Assembly (NCBI RefSeq): GCF_900100625.1
Contig: NZ_FMTY01000001.1
Coordinates: forward strand, 620,001 to 684,000
Length of the DNA: 64,000 bases
Source of the DNA: Flavobacterium saliperosum
GTDB lineage: Bacteria > Bacteroidota > Bacteroidia > Flavobacteriales > Flavobacteriaceae
Direction of reading: 5' to 3'
The notes beneath the pieces were generated by a model. The model did no database searches and was not told the origin of the DNA. It worked only from the letters and a program-made list of their open reading frames with translations. The position numbers and the translations under genes are program-made. Positions 18,386-28,800 of the stretch are shown piece by piece; the stretch's first letter is position 1, and every line of letters begins with the position of its first letter.

Positions 18386-19732
18386 ATGCTCAACATCACA
18401 AAAAACAGAATTGACCAATTTATAAAAATTGACGATTTCAAATCGACTGCCATTTTTAAAGAGCAAAAGTACTACAAGGTAATCCGTAAAATTATCTGGT
18501 CTTTTGTTGTGCTTATTGTGCTGTTTCTTTTTCTTCCGTGGACGCAAAACATTAAAGGAACCGGAAATGTGACCACCTTAAAACCGAATCAACGACCACA
18601 AACCATACAAACGGTTATTGCAGGGCGCATTGAAAAATGGTACATCAATGAAGGGGATTTCGTAAAAAAAGGCGACACGATTTTATTCATTTCGGAAATT
18701 AAAGAAGACTATCTGGATCCTAATTTGGTTGAAAACACCGGAAATCAGGTAAAAGCCAAAGAAAATGCGGTGCTCTCTTATGTGGATAAAGTAAATGCAT
18801 TGGAAAATCAAATGAGCGCGATTCAGAACGAGAAAAACCTAAAATTAAAGCAAGCCCAAAACAAATTAAAACAAGCGCATCTGAAAGTACAAAGTGACAG
18901 TGTCGATTTTGAAGCCACGAAAACACAACTGAAAATTGCGAAAACACAATTCAACCGTTCGGTGAATTTAAACAAAGAAGGTTTGAAACCCATGACCGAT
19001 GTGGAAGAAAAAAGAATGAAATTGCAGGAAACGGAAGCTAAAATCATCACTCAGGAAAACAAATACATTGCCAGTAAAAATGAGGTTTTAAACGCTACAA
19101 TGGAACTGAACCGAATCAGTGCCGAATATGCTGAAAAGAACGCTAAGGCCAGCAGTGACAAGCAAACCGCTTTGAGTTCCCAATTTGATACCGAAGCTCA
19201 AGTGAACAAACTGAAAAACCAGTATAAAAATTACCAAATCAGAAATGGCATGTATTACATCACCGCACCTCAGGATGGGTATGTGAATCGTGCGCTGCAA
19301 TCCGGCATTGGCGAAACCATTAAAGAAGGCACACCGGTTGTTAGCATCATGCCGGCCAATTTTGAAATTGCCGTTGAAACCTACATAGAACCCGTTGATT
19401 TTCCCTTGATTAACAAAGGGGAGAAAGTCCGCGTTTGGTTTGACGGATGGCCAACGGTAGTCTTTAGCGGATGGCCGGGTGTTTCCTTCGGAACGTTTGG
19501 CGGTATCATTGTTGCCAAAGAAAATTTCATCAGTCCGAACGGCAAATACCGAATTTTGATTGCACCCGACCCAAAAGACAAAAAATGGCCGGAGCAATTA
19601 AGCATCGGTGCCGGAACCCAAACATTAGCCCTTTTAGGCAATGTGCCGATTTGGTTTGAAATTTGGCGTACCTTAAATGGTTTCCCACCTAACTTTTATC
19701 AACCGACAGCAACTGAAAACACTAAAAAGTAA
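18386..19732 (+). CDS. HlyD family membrane fusion protein
   Basis: A 448-residue periplasmic adaptor. One transmembrane helix (about residues 37-53), a split lipoyl/barrel-sandwich domain (TIQTVIAGRIEKWYINEGDFVKKGD and a second half with ITAPQDGYVNRAL), and a long alpha-helical hairpin rich in K, Q and E between them (residues about 110-280). The hairpin would reach the TolC protein encoded next. Its stop and the TolC start share the sequence TAATG, so translation is coupled. Confidence 0.9.
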   Translation: MLNITKNRIDQFIKIDDFKSTAIFKEQKYYKVIRKIIWSFVVLIVLFLFLPWTQNIKGTGNVTTLKPNQRPQTIQTVIAGRIEKWYINEGDFVKKGDTILFISEIKEDYLDPNLVENTGNQVKAKENAVLSYVDKVNALENQMSAIQNEKNLKLKQAQNKLKQAHLKVQSDSVDFEATKTQLKIAKTQFNRSVNLNKEGLKPMTDVEEKRMKLQETEAKIITQENKYIASKNEVLNATMELNRISAEYAEKNAKASSDKQTALSSQFDTEAQVNKLKNQYKNYQIRNGMYYITAPQDGYVNRALQSGIGETIKEGTPVVSIMPANFEIAVETYIEPVDFPLINKGEKVRVWFDGWPTVVFSGWPGVSFGTFGGIIVAKENFISPNGKYRILIAPDPKDKKWPEQLSIGAGTQTLALLGNVPIWFEIWRTLNGFPPNFYQPTATENTKK

Positions 19733-21120
19733 TGAAACCGAAACTGTTTTATTTATTTCTTTTCCTTTGCAGTAGTTTAAAATTACTCGGACAAAACAAC
19801 GCGACCGAATTCAGTTTCAATGAGTTCTTGGGTTATGTGAAAAAATACCATCCATTGGTAAAACAAGCCGATTTAAAACTGAATGAAGCCCAGGCAAATT
19901 TAATGCAGGCACGAGGCGCTTTCGATCCGAAAATTGAAGTGGATTTCAATGAAAAACGATTCAAAGACAAGGACTATTATTCGTTGCTCAACAGCAGTTT
20001 TAAGATTCCGACCTGGTATGGCATTGAACTAAAAGCGGGATTCGATAATGCGGAAGGCATGTATGTGAATCCGGAAAACACCTTACCCAACAGCGGTCTC
20101 ACATCCTTAGGGATTTCGGTACCCGTCGGTCAGGGATTGTTCATCAATCAACGCATGGCCGATATCCGAAAAGCCAAAATTGCCCAAAATTTAAACATCG
20201 CCGAACGAAATCTACAGGCTGTCGAAGTCATTTATGCCGCTGCTTTGAGTTACATGCATTGGAAAAGAAGTTTTGACGAAGTACTGCTTTATGAAACCTA
20301 TTTAAAAAATGCCTTAACGCGATACGAAGGGGTGGCAAAATTAATTGAAGAAGGCGACAAACCGGCCATTGATAGTGTGGAAGTAGGAATTGCGGTAAAA
20401 ACGAGACGGTTAAATCTGGAAGAATCCAAATTAAAACTGACCAAGGCGAAACTGGAATTATCCAATTATTTATGGATGGAAAACAACATTCCGCTTGAGT
20501 TAAATGACAATTTGCAACCTGAAACCTTACTTTCCAAAACCGTTAAAGAAACCCTTCAAATAAACGAACTAAGCAGTATTACTTTAGACAATCACCCGAA
20601 AATCAAAGCTTTGGATGCTAAAATCGCGCTGTTGAAAGTCGACCGGAAACTGAAAGCCAATTCCCTGTTGCCCAAACTGGATTTGAGTTATAACTATTTA
20701 TCCGAACCCGGTTATTTCGATAATTATCGTGTTGAAGATTATAAAATCGGACTGAATTTTTCCTTCCCGGTATTTCTAAGAAAAGAAAGAGCCGGTGTTA
20801 AACTGGCCGACCTTAAAATTCAGGACTCGGAATTTGGTTTGCAATTCGAACGAAAAAATCTGGAGAATAAAATCAAATCGCAACAACAGGAAATCATTTC
20901 CTTAGAAAAACAACGCGATTACAATACCAATTTGGTAAAAGACTACAACACGCTTTTAAATGCGGAAGACCGACTCTTTGCAATGGGAGAAAGTTCTCTG
21001 TTTATCATCAACTCCAGGGAAAATGCGCTAATCAGTTCGCAACTCAACGAAATCATTTTAGAAAACAGGTACCTGAATGCCCTGTTGGGATTATACAAAA
21101 CCATTGCAAATCCGGAATAA
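19732..21120 (+). CDS. TolC family outer-membrane channel protein
   Basis: A 462-residue protein with a signal peptide ending near LLGQ and two long helical repeats of the outer-membrane efflux protein family (LKLNEAQANLMQARGAFDPKIEVDF is a typical opening segment split here by reading). It would form the trimeric channel of the exporter with the ABC and HlyD proteins just upstream. The cargo gene is not evident in the operon. A terminator follows at 21214-21245. Confidence 0.9.
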   Translation: MKPKLFYLFLFLCSSLKLLGQNNATEFSFNEFLGYVKKYHPLVKQADLKLNEAQANLMQARGAFDPKIEVDFNEKRFKDKDYYSLLNSSFKIPTWYGIELKAGFDNAEGMYVNPENTLPNSGLTSLGISVPVGQGLFINQRMADIRKAKIAQNLNIAERNLQAVEVIYAAALSYMHWKRSFDEVLLYETYLKNALTRYEGVAKLIEEGDKPAIDSVEVGIAVKTRRLNLEESKLKLTKAKLELSNYLWMENNIPLELNDNLQPETLLSKTVKETLQINELSSITLDNHPKIKALDAKIALLKVDRKLKANSLLPKLDLSYNYLSEPGYFDNYRVEDYKIGLNFSFPVFLRKERAGVKLADLKIQDSEFGLQFERKNLENKIKSQQQEIISLEKQRDYNTNLVKDYNTLLNAEDRLFAMGESSLFIINSRENALISSQLNEIILENRYLNALLGLYKTIANPE

Positions 21121-21213
21121 ACAAAAGGGTTACAGTTTGAACAATTGTGTGTAAAAACTCCTTTTCTGAAAAATAAAAAAGTACCGTGCAACCACCGTAC
21201 ATTTAAAAACAAC

Positions 21214-21245
21214 AAAAACCGCAACTGTTACTGCTGCGGTTTTTT
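21214..21245 (+). terminator. Terminator after the TolC gene
   Basis: AAAAACCGCA at 21214-21223 pairs with TGCGGTTTTT at 21235-21244, followed by T residues; loop of 11 nt. Confidence 0.75.
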
Positions 21246-21249
21246 ACTG

Positions 21250-21323
21250 TGGAGAAGATGGGGCTCGAACCCACGACCTCTTGACTGCCAGTCAAGCACT
21301 CTAGCCAACTGAGCTACATCCCC
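21250..21323 (-). tRNA. tRNA-Ala (anticodon GGC)
   Basis: Cloverleaf on the minus strand: acceptor GGGGATG, D-arm TAGCTCAGTTGG, anticodon stem CTTGA/TCAAG with loop CTGGCAG (anticodon GGC, reads GCC), T-arm GTGGG-TTCGAGC-CCCAT, discriminator A. The acceptor has the G3:U70 wobble that marks alanine tRNAs, plus one U-U mismatch in the stem. CCA is not encoded. Confidence 0.93.
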
Positions 21324-21328
21324 AAAAT

Positions 21329-22618
21329 TCAGATTCGCTTGTCTATAAAAGTTACAGGCTTACGACTCATCGGTGCAAATATAATCTTATTTAGGATATC
21401 TTGCGCAATAAATTCAACTTTTGGTGTAACTCTTAATTTTGCCCTGAAATGATCCTTGATATGATCGAGTAATTCTTCCGTGGGTTCGTTGGAAGCGATT
21501 TTAATCAGAATCTCATCCGTACCCAGGTCATTTGTCGAAATTTCAATCAAATGGCCCTGTACGCCTTCGAAAAAGGTTAGCAGGTCGTGCATCGCCGGCG
21601 GGTACAGGGTAGTACCCTTATATTTTATCATGTGTTGCTTTCTGCCTACAACGGGACCGACACGAACGGTAGTTCTGCCGCACAAACAAGGTTCCGAATG
21701 CAGCCTGACGATGTCACCCGTTTTGAAACGCAGCAACGGTAAAGCTTCCACACCAAGTGTGGTAATCGTTAATTCGCCGCTTTCCCCAGCTGCTACGGGC
21801 TGATTATTGTCATCCAGAATTTCGGTGATGATTAATTCCGGATGATGGTGTCCGCCCTGAAAATGGCCGCATTCGTTAAAAGCGGTACTCATTTCGGTGG
21901 AAGCATACGTTGAAAACAACTGTATATCCCATTTATCGGTAATTTTTTTGGCCAAGACCGAGGGTGAAAAATCCTGATTTCGCAAAGCCTCTCCGATGCA
22001 GATTACCCCTTTCACGCTCGAAGCGTTATAATTGATGTTGTTATTTTCGGCGTATTCTATCATTTTCAGTAAAAAGGACGGAACGGTAATTAAATATTTC
22101 GGATTGTATTTCAAAATCGAATCCCATTGCAGCTCCGGAATCCCGGCGCCCACACGAATCACTCCTGCACCCAATTTACGAAGCCCTAAAAAATACGCCA
22201 ATCCTGCCATGAATCGGCGATCCATCGTGGTCATCAGCTGTACTACGTCGCCTTGCTGAATTCCGGAACACGCGAACGAAATGGCTTCATTATAGGCCAG
22301 ACGCTCCAAATCGCCATCGGTTAACCCGAAAGTCACCGGATTGCCTAAGGTTCCCGAAGTGGTGGCATAATCAACAATCTTATGCATCGGAACGCAAAAG
22401 AAATCATCGTTATTTTCCTGAAGGTTGGTTTTGGTGGTAACGGGAAGCTGTTGCAGATCTTCCAGTGTTTGTATGGCCGTAATATCAATATTCTCTTTCG
22501 CAAAAAGCGCTTTGTAGTATGGTGAGTTTTCACTTAAATATACCAGCGTTTCTTTCAGTTTTGCTTCCTGAAATTTTTTTATTTCCTCTAAAGGAGCCTT
22601 TTCTATTGCCGGTATCAT
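21329..22618 (-). CDS. Phenylacetate-CoA-ligase-like adenylate-forming enzyme (pigment cluster)
   Basis: A 429-residue ANL-superfamily enzyme. The AMP-binding loop is YATTSGTLGNPV, with later YASTEMSTA and LRFKTGDIVRL motifs and the typical small C-terminal domain. In aryl polyene and flexirubin clusters such an enzyme activates the aryl starter acid, here presumably 4-coumarate made by the ammonia-lyase at 51917-53437. Last gene of the long minus-strand cluster; its ATG overlaps the stop of the Ntn-hydrolase gene by 4 nt. Confidence 0.85.
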   Translation of the reverse strand: MIPAIEKAPLEEIKKFQEAKLKETLVYLSENSPYYKALFAKENIDITAIQTLEDLQQLPVTTKTNLQENNDDFFCVPMHKIVDYATTSGTLGNPVTFGLTDGDLERLAYNEAISFACSGIQQGDVVQLMTTMDRRFMAGLAYFLGLRKLGAGVIRVGAGIPELQWDSILKYNPKYLITVPSFLLKMIEYAENNNINYNASSVKGVICIGEALRNQDFSPSVLAKKITDKWDIQLFSTYASTEMSTAFNECGHFQGGHHHPELIITEILDDNNQPVAAGESGELTITTLGVEALPLLRFKTGDIVRLHSEPCLCGRTTVRVGPVVGRKQHMIKYKGTTLYPPAMHDLLTFFEGVQGHLIEISTNDLGTDEILIKIASNEPTEELLDHIKDHFRAKLRVTPKVEFIAQDILNKIIFAPMSRKPVTFIDKRI

Positions 22619-24279
22619 TTGCGTTTTCGGTTTATTTTTTCAAGATATGCTTCGATTCGAATCCTATCCGGAACGGTGGTTATTTCTTTGGTTAATGCTT
22701 TTTGGAATTCCGCTTCGGCCGCTTTGTACCATCCGTTTTCGTAATAATACTTGCCGGCTTTATAATACACGATCCAAAGATTCGGATTCAGAGCCTGATA
22801 AGCTTTCACAAAATCCACATCCAATTTCTCTTTTTTCGTTATCGCTTTATCAATGATTCTGTCCTGAATGCGGTAGTGTTCATAATTCTTAAACACGTCC
22901 GTTTCTGAAAAATCATCTTTCGGAATGTTCAGCGCATCTGTGCCTAAAGCTACAAGATGATTTTCTTTCTTACTGAAAATCCTGTTCAGGTCATAGGCCA
23001 CGAACTCACCTAACTGATAGGGATTGGAAGAAACCCAGGCCATACGGCTTTCCGGTTTGAAAATAACACTGTGATGGGCCAACAGCTGGTTCAGTGACTT
23101 TTCGTTCCCGAAACCGATATGCTCCTCGTTCAATCCCTCTTTATTTCGCAGAATTTCAGCAATCTTGACCGGGTTCATCCGATCCTTCTCTGCCAACAAT
23201 TCGTGCATTCTGTCAAAACGATATTTGGAATGGCTTTCCTGAATATGCAGCTGATTGCGTTCATCCGACTGATAAACTTCGCTTTGAAAATGATTGGAAC
23301 ACACCAGTTGGTTGCTGTTCTGCACGTCAAAGACCCCGAATTTTTCCGGTGAGACTTCAATCAAAACCGCTTTTTTGTCTTTGGCACTGCCTATCATAAT
23401 GGATTCGGAAACAAAAACAGGTCGCTTTTTCGCTATTGCCACCGCTTCCTCAATAGTGGAAGCATATTGTAAAATTTCCCGCGCTACAATGGCAATCGGG
23501 GTTTTAGCAACAAAAGGGATTTCCGATTTTCCGGCATTAATCGTTACCGTCAAACCTTCTTTGTTCATACCCGAAACGGCGCCAATCATCCCTCCCCAGG
23601 TAACGGTCATGAACGGATGTCCTTTTTCCGGAGTTATGAAAGCCACTATTTTATCCTGAGCGAATTCATCCCCGGCATAAAAATCGAAATTCCGGCCAAT
23701 CAGCAATTCCCCGTCATCCGACTTATCACCCCAAACCGCTAAAGAGGAACAACCTACCAACGCCAAATCCTGTAAAGCATGCCCGATATCGTGGGACCCG
23801 TGAAGGTAAAGGGTTCGCAAATATCTGGGGGCTACAAAATTAAAATCGTCGGAAGCATATTGCGAAATACCGTAAATTTCGGTTTGGTATTCTTCCGGAA
23901 CATGAAGATACAGTTTGCGGTTGTACCATTTCAGAAATTGGCGCAGCAACTGCAGTTTGAACTTCGACGGAATAATCTCCTGGATTTTGGAAAAGAAGAC
24001 ACGCTCCTGCTTTTTTACCAGTGGCTCCGAAAGACTGCCCATAAGCAACCCTCTTTGCAACGCGTCGCCCGAAACATACAATTCCCAAAGCTGTTGTTTG
24101 TTCTTAATGAGGTAATTCGAGCCCGAAGAAAAAAGGGTGTCGGAATGTTTTACAACAACGGGTTGCTCCTGATTGTATCCTTCCAGTTGTGGCTGGTGTC
24201 GAATGGATTTCGAAACCCCACAGGAAATCATGGAAAATAAAATTCCGGTAAGAACCGCTATTTGAATGCTCCGCACCAT
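22615..24279 (-). CDS. Lipoprotein with C45/choloylglycine-hydrolase-like Ntn-hydrolase domain
   Basis: A 554-residue predicted lipoprotein: lipobox SMISC at about residues 17-21. The Ntn-hydrolase-like core has a candidate nucleophile cysteine in VGCSSLAVWGDK, followed by GELLIGRNFDFY and the AVSGMNKEGLTVTINAGKS segment, as in the acyl-CoA:6-aminopenicillanate acyltransferase (C45) and choloylglycine hydrolase group. The last 60 residues (YQALNPNLWIVYYKAGKYYY) look like a TPR unit. In this cluster it could act on an amide or ester of the pigment or its precursor in the envelope; no direct evidence. Confidence 0.75.
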   Translation of the reverse strand: MVRSIQIAVLTGILFSMISCGVSKSIRHQPQLEGYNQEQPVVVKHSDTLFSSGSNYLIKNKQQLWELYVSGDALQRGLLMGSLSEPLVKKQERVFFSKIQEIIPSKFKLQLLRQFLKWYNRKLYLHVPEEYQTEIYGISQYASDDFNFVAPRYLRTLYLHGSHDIGHALQDLALVGCSSLAVWGDKSDDGELLIGRNFDFYAGDEFAQDKIVAFITPEKGHPFMTVTWGGMIGAVSGMNKEGLTVTINAGKSEIPFVAKTPIAIVAREILQYASTIEEAVAIAKKRPVFVSESIMIGSAKDKKAVLIEVSPEKFGVFDVQNSNQLVCSNHFQSEVYQSDERNQLHIQESHSKYRFDRMHELLAEKDRMNPVKIAEILRNKEGLNEEHIGFGNEKSLNQLLAHHSVIFKPESRMAWVSSNPYQLGEFVAYDLNRIFSKKENHLVALGTDALNIPKDDFSETDVFKNYEHYRIQDRIIDKAITKKEKLDVDFVKAYQALNPNLWIVYYKAGKYYYENGWYKAAEAEFQKALTKEITTVPDRIRIEAYLEKINRKRK

Positions 24280-24281
24280 AC

Positions 24282-25802
24282 TTACTGCTCTAATTCACTG
24301 TTTATTTTATTGATAAGATAGTCTTTTCCTAAAATTTCGGAACAGGTAACCACTGCGCCGATAGTCACTCCCAAAACACCGTGCATGTTGATACTCTGAC
24401 CGGTCAGGTACAGGTTCTCCAATTTTGTTTTTGGTGAAATGAACGTTTTCATCGGATTGTTGGAATCTTTGATGTAACCGTACAGATTTCCGTTGTGTCC
24501 GCCGATATAATCACGGTAAGACAAAGGAGTTGATGTGTGCATGGACTGAATACAATCGCGGATTCCCGGAAACTTCTTCTCAATTTCAGACAGAAAGGCT
24601 TCCGCTTTTTCGGCTTTGTATTTTTCATACGATGCGCCTCGGTCCCCTTTTTCCGAAACGGTATTGTGCGTGGCTGCCCAGGCTTCAAACTCCTCGAATT
24701 TCAAATAGGTGATTGCCGTTAGACTTTCGGCCCAAATCTGGTTCTCGTCGGAAATATTCATCGAGGCCATATAGGCTTCCGGCCAGGACGATTGGGTATA
24801 TTCATTCGCATTCCATACTCTTGTACTTTCCCTGAAATGATAATAATTATGATTCAAATATTTGAAGGTATTCGGTTTAAAAACCAGGTACAGACTAAAA
24901 GCGGAAGGCAATACTTCCAGACTCTGAATCCGACTGAAATACGATTTTCGGAATTTGTCTTCGCCAATCATTTTCAGTGTGGTCTTGGGTTCAATGTTCG
25001 AAATGAAAAGATTTCCAAAATACTCTTCTCCGTTTTTCGTTTTAACCGAAACCAGTTTTTCGTCTTCAAATCCGAATCCGACCACTTCTCGTCGCTTGTA
25101 AACCTCTCCGCCGTATTTTCTTAGTTCCTTAATCAGCAATTTTGTAATCTGACTGCCTCCGTTGATACAACGCCAGGAGCTCTGGATATAAGAGTTCACG
25201 GATAATGCATGGACATAGAACGGTGTTTTGTCGGCAATTCCGGCATACAAAAAATTGGAACCGGCCAGAACCGCTTTTAACTTCTCGTTATCGGTCAATT
25301 CGTCAAGATATTCTTTGGCGTTGATGGACAAAATCTCGCTTTGATAGCCTTCCCCCTGTTTGAGGTTGTACAACGGAAACGAATCACAGGTGTAAATCAG
25401 CTTTTCGCAATATTTCCGAATCGTGGCTTCTTCTTCCGGGAAATGAACCGCCAACTGTTTGATGAAATTCTCATAACCTTGTGCGTGCGGGTATTCGGTG
25501 GCATCATCATCAAAGGAAATGACATCGAAAGCGTCTTCGTTCATTTTTTTCAGCTTTAGCCGATCCATAATGCCGATGTAACTGAAATATTTATACAGGT
25601 TTTGTCCTTCAGCCAATCCTCCGATATAGTGTATTCCGGTATCAAAAATGGTTTTATCGCGCACAAACGTCTGCAGGTTGCCGCCGTATTGGTTGTTTTT
25701 CTCCAGCACACAAACGCTTTTGCCTTCTTTAGCAAGAAGAATAGCCGATACCAAACCGCCCAAACCGCTACCGATAATTACTATGTCGTATTTTTTATTC
25801 AC
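24282..25802 (-). CDS. CrtI-like NAD(P)/FAD-dependent oxidoreductase (pigment cluster, copy 1)
   Basis: A 506-residue flavoprotein of the phytoene desaturase/carotenoid isomerase superfamily. The FAD motif is GSGLGGLVSAILLAKEG at the N-terminus, and the C-terminal NLYLTGQSINMHGVLGVTIGA segment is the second FAD contact. Flexirubin clusters contain such enzymes with no proven step; acting on the polyene chain is a reasonable inference. It follows the MMPL gene by 3 nt. Confidence 0.85.
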   Translation of the reverse strand: MNKKYDIVIIGSGLGGLVSAILLAKEGKSVCVLEKNNQYGGNLQTFVRDKTIFDTGIHYIGGLAEGQNLYKYFSYIGIMDRLKLKKMNEDAFDVISFDDDATEYPHAQGYENFIKQLAVHFPEEEATIRKYCEKLIYTCDSFPLYNLKQGEGYQSEILSINAKEYLDELTDNEKLKAVLAGSNFLYAGIADKTPFYVHALSVNSYIQSSWRCINGGSQITKLLIKELRKYGGEVYKRREVVGFGFEDEKLVSVKTKNGEEYFGNLFISNIEPKTTLKMIGEDKFRKSYFSRIQSLEVLPSAFSLYLVFKPNTFKYLNHNYYHFRESTRVWNANEYTQSSWPEAYMASMNISDENQIWAESLTAITYLKFEEFEAWAATHNTVSEKGDRGASYEKYKAEKAEAFLSEIEKKFPGIRDCIQSMHTSTPLSYRDYIGGHNGNLYGYIKDSNNPMKTFISPKTKLENLYLTGQSINMHGVLGVTIGAVVTCSEILGKDYLINKINSELEQ

Positions 25803-25805
25803 CTT

Positions 25806-28800
25806 TTATTTCTTTAAAACCACTAAGTCCTTCTCTTCCGTACTCACTTCAAAACCAAGACTTACAAAATGGCTTTTCCACTCAAAATTATTAATTAAAA
25901 CGATTTGTTTTACAATTCCCGCAATTTCCGGATGCTTTTCAAAATCGAAATGCTGATCCGAAACCAAAAGCGTATCGGTTTTCTGCAAGTCTTCGGAAAG
26001 CGAATTCAGGTACGCGATTTTTCGTTTTTTCAGCAGGTAATTCGTGGAAGCTACGGCTCTTTTCTCTTCGTTATCCAACCAACTGTAAATTTTACGTTTC
26101 GGTTGTTGTAACGCTAACAAAACATCCAATTGTCCGTAATCATCAGCGAGGTGCAGAATTTTCGCCTCTTCTTTTATAACCGCATTCAGCCTGAAATACA
26201 ACGCTTTTTTCTGTTCAAAATCGGATTTCACCTGTTTGATAATCTCCTGTTCTTTGTATAAATAACTCAGCAGCAATTTCTTTCTGAAATAATTCTCCCC
26301 TTCCAATTCCTTACGCAACGAAGCAAATTCCTCGCGGAAAAACTTGTTTATGCTTTTGGTACGCTCCGAATAATTTGTTCCGAAAGAAGCATCTTCCGCA
26401 GCAATGCGTTTCCCGATAACCACCGAAATGTTTTCATCATAAATAATATGATCTCCTTTTGGTAAAGCGTCTGAATTCCCGTGAATGTACACCGGTAAAA
26501 CATCCAGGTTAAAATGTTCCGCCAGATAAAAAGCCCCTTTGTGAAAACGCTGAATGTTGCCGTCTTCCGAACGCGAACCCTCGGGAAAAACCATTAACGA
26601 AAAACCTTGCTCCACTTTATCCCTCAAATGTTCCACGCTGCCTTCCACGCCTTGCGAAACGGGATAAAATCCGGCCAATTTTACCGCTCTACCGAAAACG
26701 GGTGAATTATACACCCAATCGTTCACCAGAAAAATGATTTTAGGACTTAACATGCCCACCGCAAGAGTATCCAAAAACGACGTGTGATTGGAAATGATTA
26801 CGGAAGCTTTCTCAAATTTTTCACCGTTCGTATTGATAATCTGTTTTTTGACAAACGGATTGGTATACAACACCGATTTCATGAATTTCGACATCGTTCG
26901 TCGGAACCACATCATTTTCACTTCCCTGTTCAACGGAACAATTTTCATCACCAACTGCCCGGTTAAAGAAAGCAAGAATCCGCCCAGACCGTAATAAATG
27001 AATGACAATGTGGAATGAAGCAGCAATCGCAGCGATATGGGTGATTTCCCCTTTTTGACCCTATTGAAAATGCAGATTTTAAACAGAATCGGATAGAAAA
27101 TAAAGGTAATAAGCAACGCGGCAAAAACCCCGATTAAAGAAACGGAAGAAATCGATTTCAAGGCCGGATGTTCCGCAAAAATCAAAGCTCCGATAGCCAG
27201 AATCGTGGTTAACGCGGCTAAGATAATTGACGTTCGGTACGTAGGCATTTCATTCTTGCCCGTGGTATATTCTTTTTGCAGTGCGCTGGTCATGAAAATA
27301 CTGAAATCGACCCCATGACCGAAAATCAACGTACAGACAATCGTACTGAAAATATTGAGTTGGATATCGAAAATCCCCATGACACCCGCGGTCACAATTC
27401 CGGTAATTACAATAGGAATCGTACTGATGATAACCAGCTCCATGCGTCTGAAGAACACAAATAAAACCAGAATTACTGCCACAAACGAATAGTTGATCAG
27501 GTCGTTGAAGTCATCACGCAGTTTGCCTAAAAAGGTTTCGTTCATCTGCTGGCGGTCAATGGCAATGACATCGATTTCCGAACCTATTTTATCCACAAAA
27601 ATATCTCGTTGTGCGTTGGAGACTTTTACCACCGATGAAATCGTATAAAAACCGTCTTTCTCCGAAACAAATTCGTCAAGAAAAAAGGCTTTCACTTTGG
27701 CATATTCCTCAAAACCAATCGGCTTGAAGCTTGTTTGAAGCAAATCATAAAACCGTTGATGCGATTGGGGTTTGAAACCGATGGCGCTTCCACTGGAAAC
27801 CAGACTATTTTGAACAGCGGCTTTCCTTTCCGGTGTCCAGAACGAATTCCACTTGTGGATTTTTTGCTGTTGTGCGGTTTTAGGAAGTACGATACCGCCC
27901 AGCGAACTGAAATTCAGGATTTCGTTCTTGTCTTTTTTGGCGGACAATTTTCCGAAAAGCGCATTATTCTGTTCCAAAACCGCTTCCATCGAAGTGCCGT
28001 ACGAAGCCAGATAAATTGATTTTGACGTCAGATTGGTTGTGCTTTCCAATTTGGCTTCGGCATTTTTAATTTCGGTCGGCACAAAATTCAGTTCCGAAAG
28101 GTTGTTATTGAACTTTACTTTTCCGAAGGTAAAAAAGCTGACCACAATCAGGATCACACTGGATATAATCAAAAATTTGTTGCGTTCGAATGAAAAACCG
28201 GCCGCTTTATCCAAAACCGTTTTCCGGTTTTCATCACCTGCTTTCGGTTGGTACAAATGCGGAATAATCAATAGGGAAAATAAGGCCGAAACGACCACAC
28301 TAATCGCCGCAAAAATCCCCAAATCCTTCAAGGCCTCGGAATTGACAAACAGCAGACACAAAAACGCCAGAGCGGTAGTCGTGCTGCTCATAATCAGCGG
28401 CATGGTGATGTCTTTGTACAGCGTTTTCAGATCGCTGTTGTTTTTATAATGCGTGAGGATGTGCAGCGAATAATCGATGGTTACCCCAAGAAGTACCGCG
28501 CCCACACTCAATGAGATAGCGGAAATGGTTGTTTTAATGAAATACAGACAGGCAATCGCAAACAACACTCCGAAAATGGTTGGAATAAAAATGATGACCG
28601 GAATAAGTATTTTCCTGTAGAATACGATTAAGATCAGCATCAGTGTTCCCAAAGACACTAAAATGGTGGTGATGATGTCGTGTTTGATTTGCTTCGCATT
28701 GGCTACTGCAATTAAAGACGCACCAAAATAATCAACCTTTGCTTTTCCTTTAAACTGAGCGTTTAAATTTTCTTTTATATGGGTTAGCTTATCAACGAAA

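Noticed and set aside
24282-25802. Carotenoid biosynthesis locus
   Set aside because: No phytoene synthase or cyclase; the surrounding ketosynthases, ACPs and DarA/DarB point to flexirubin instead.
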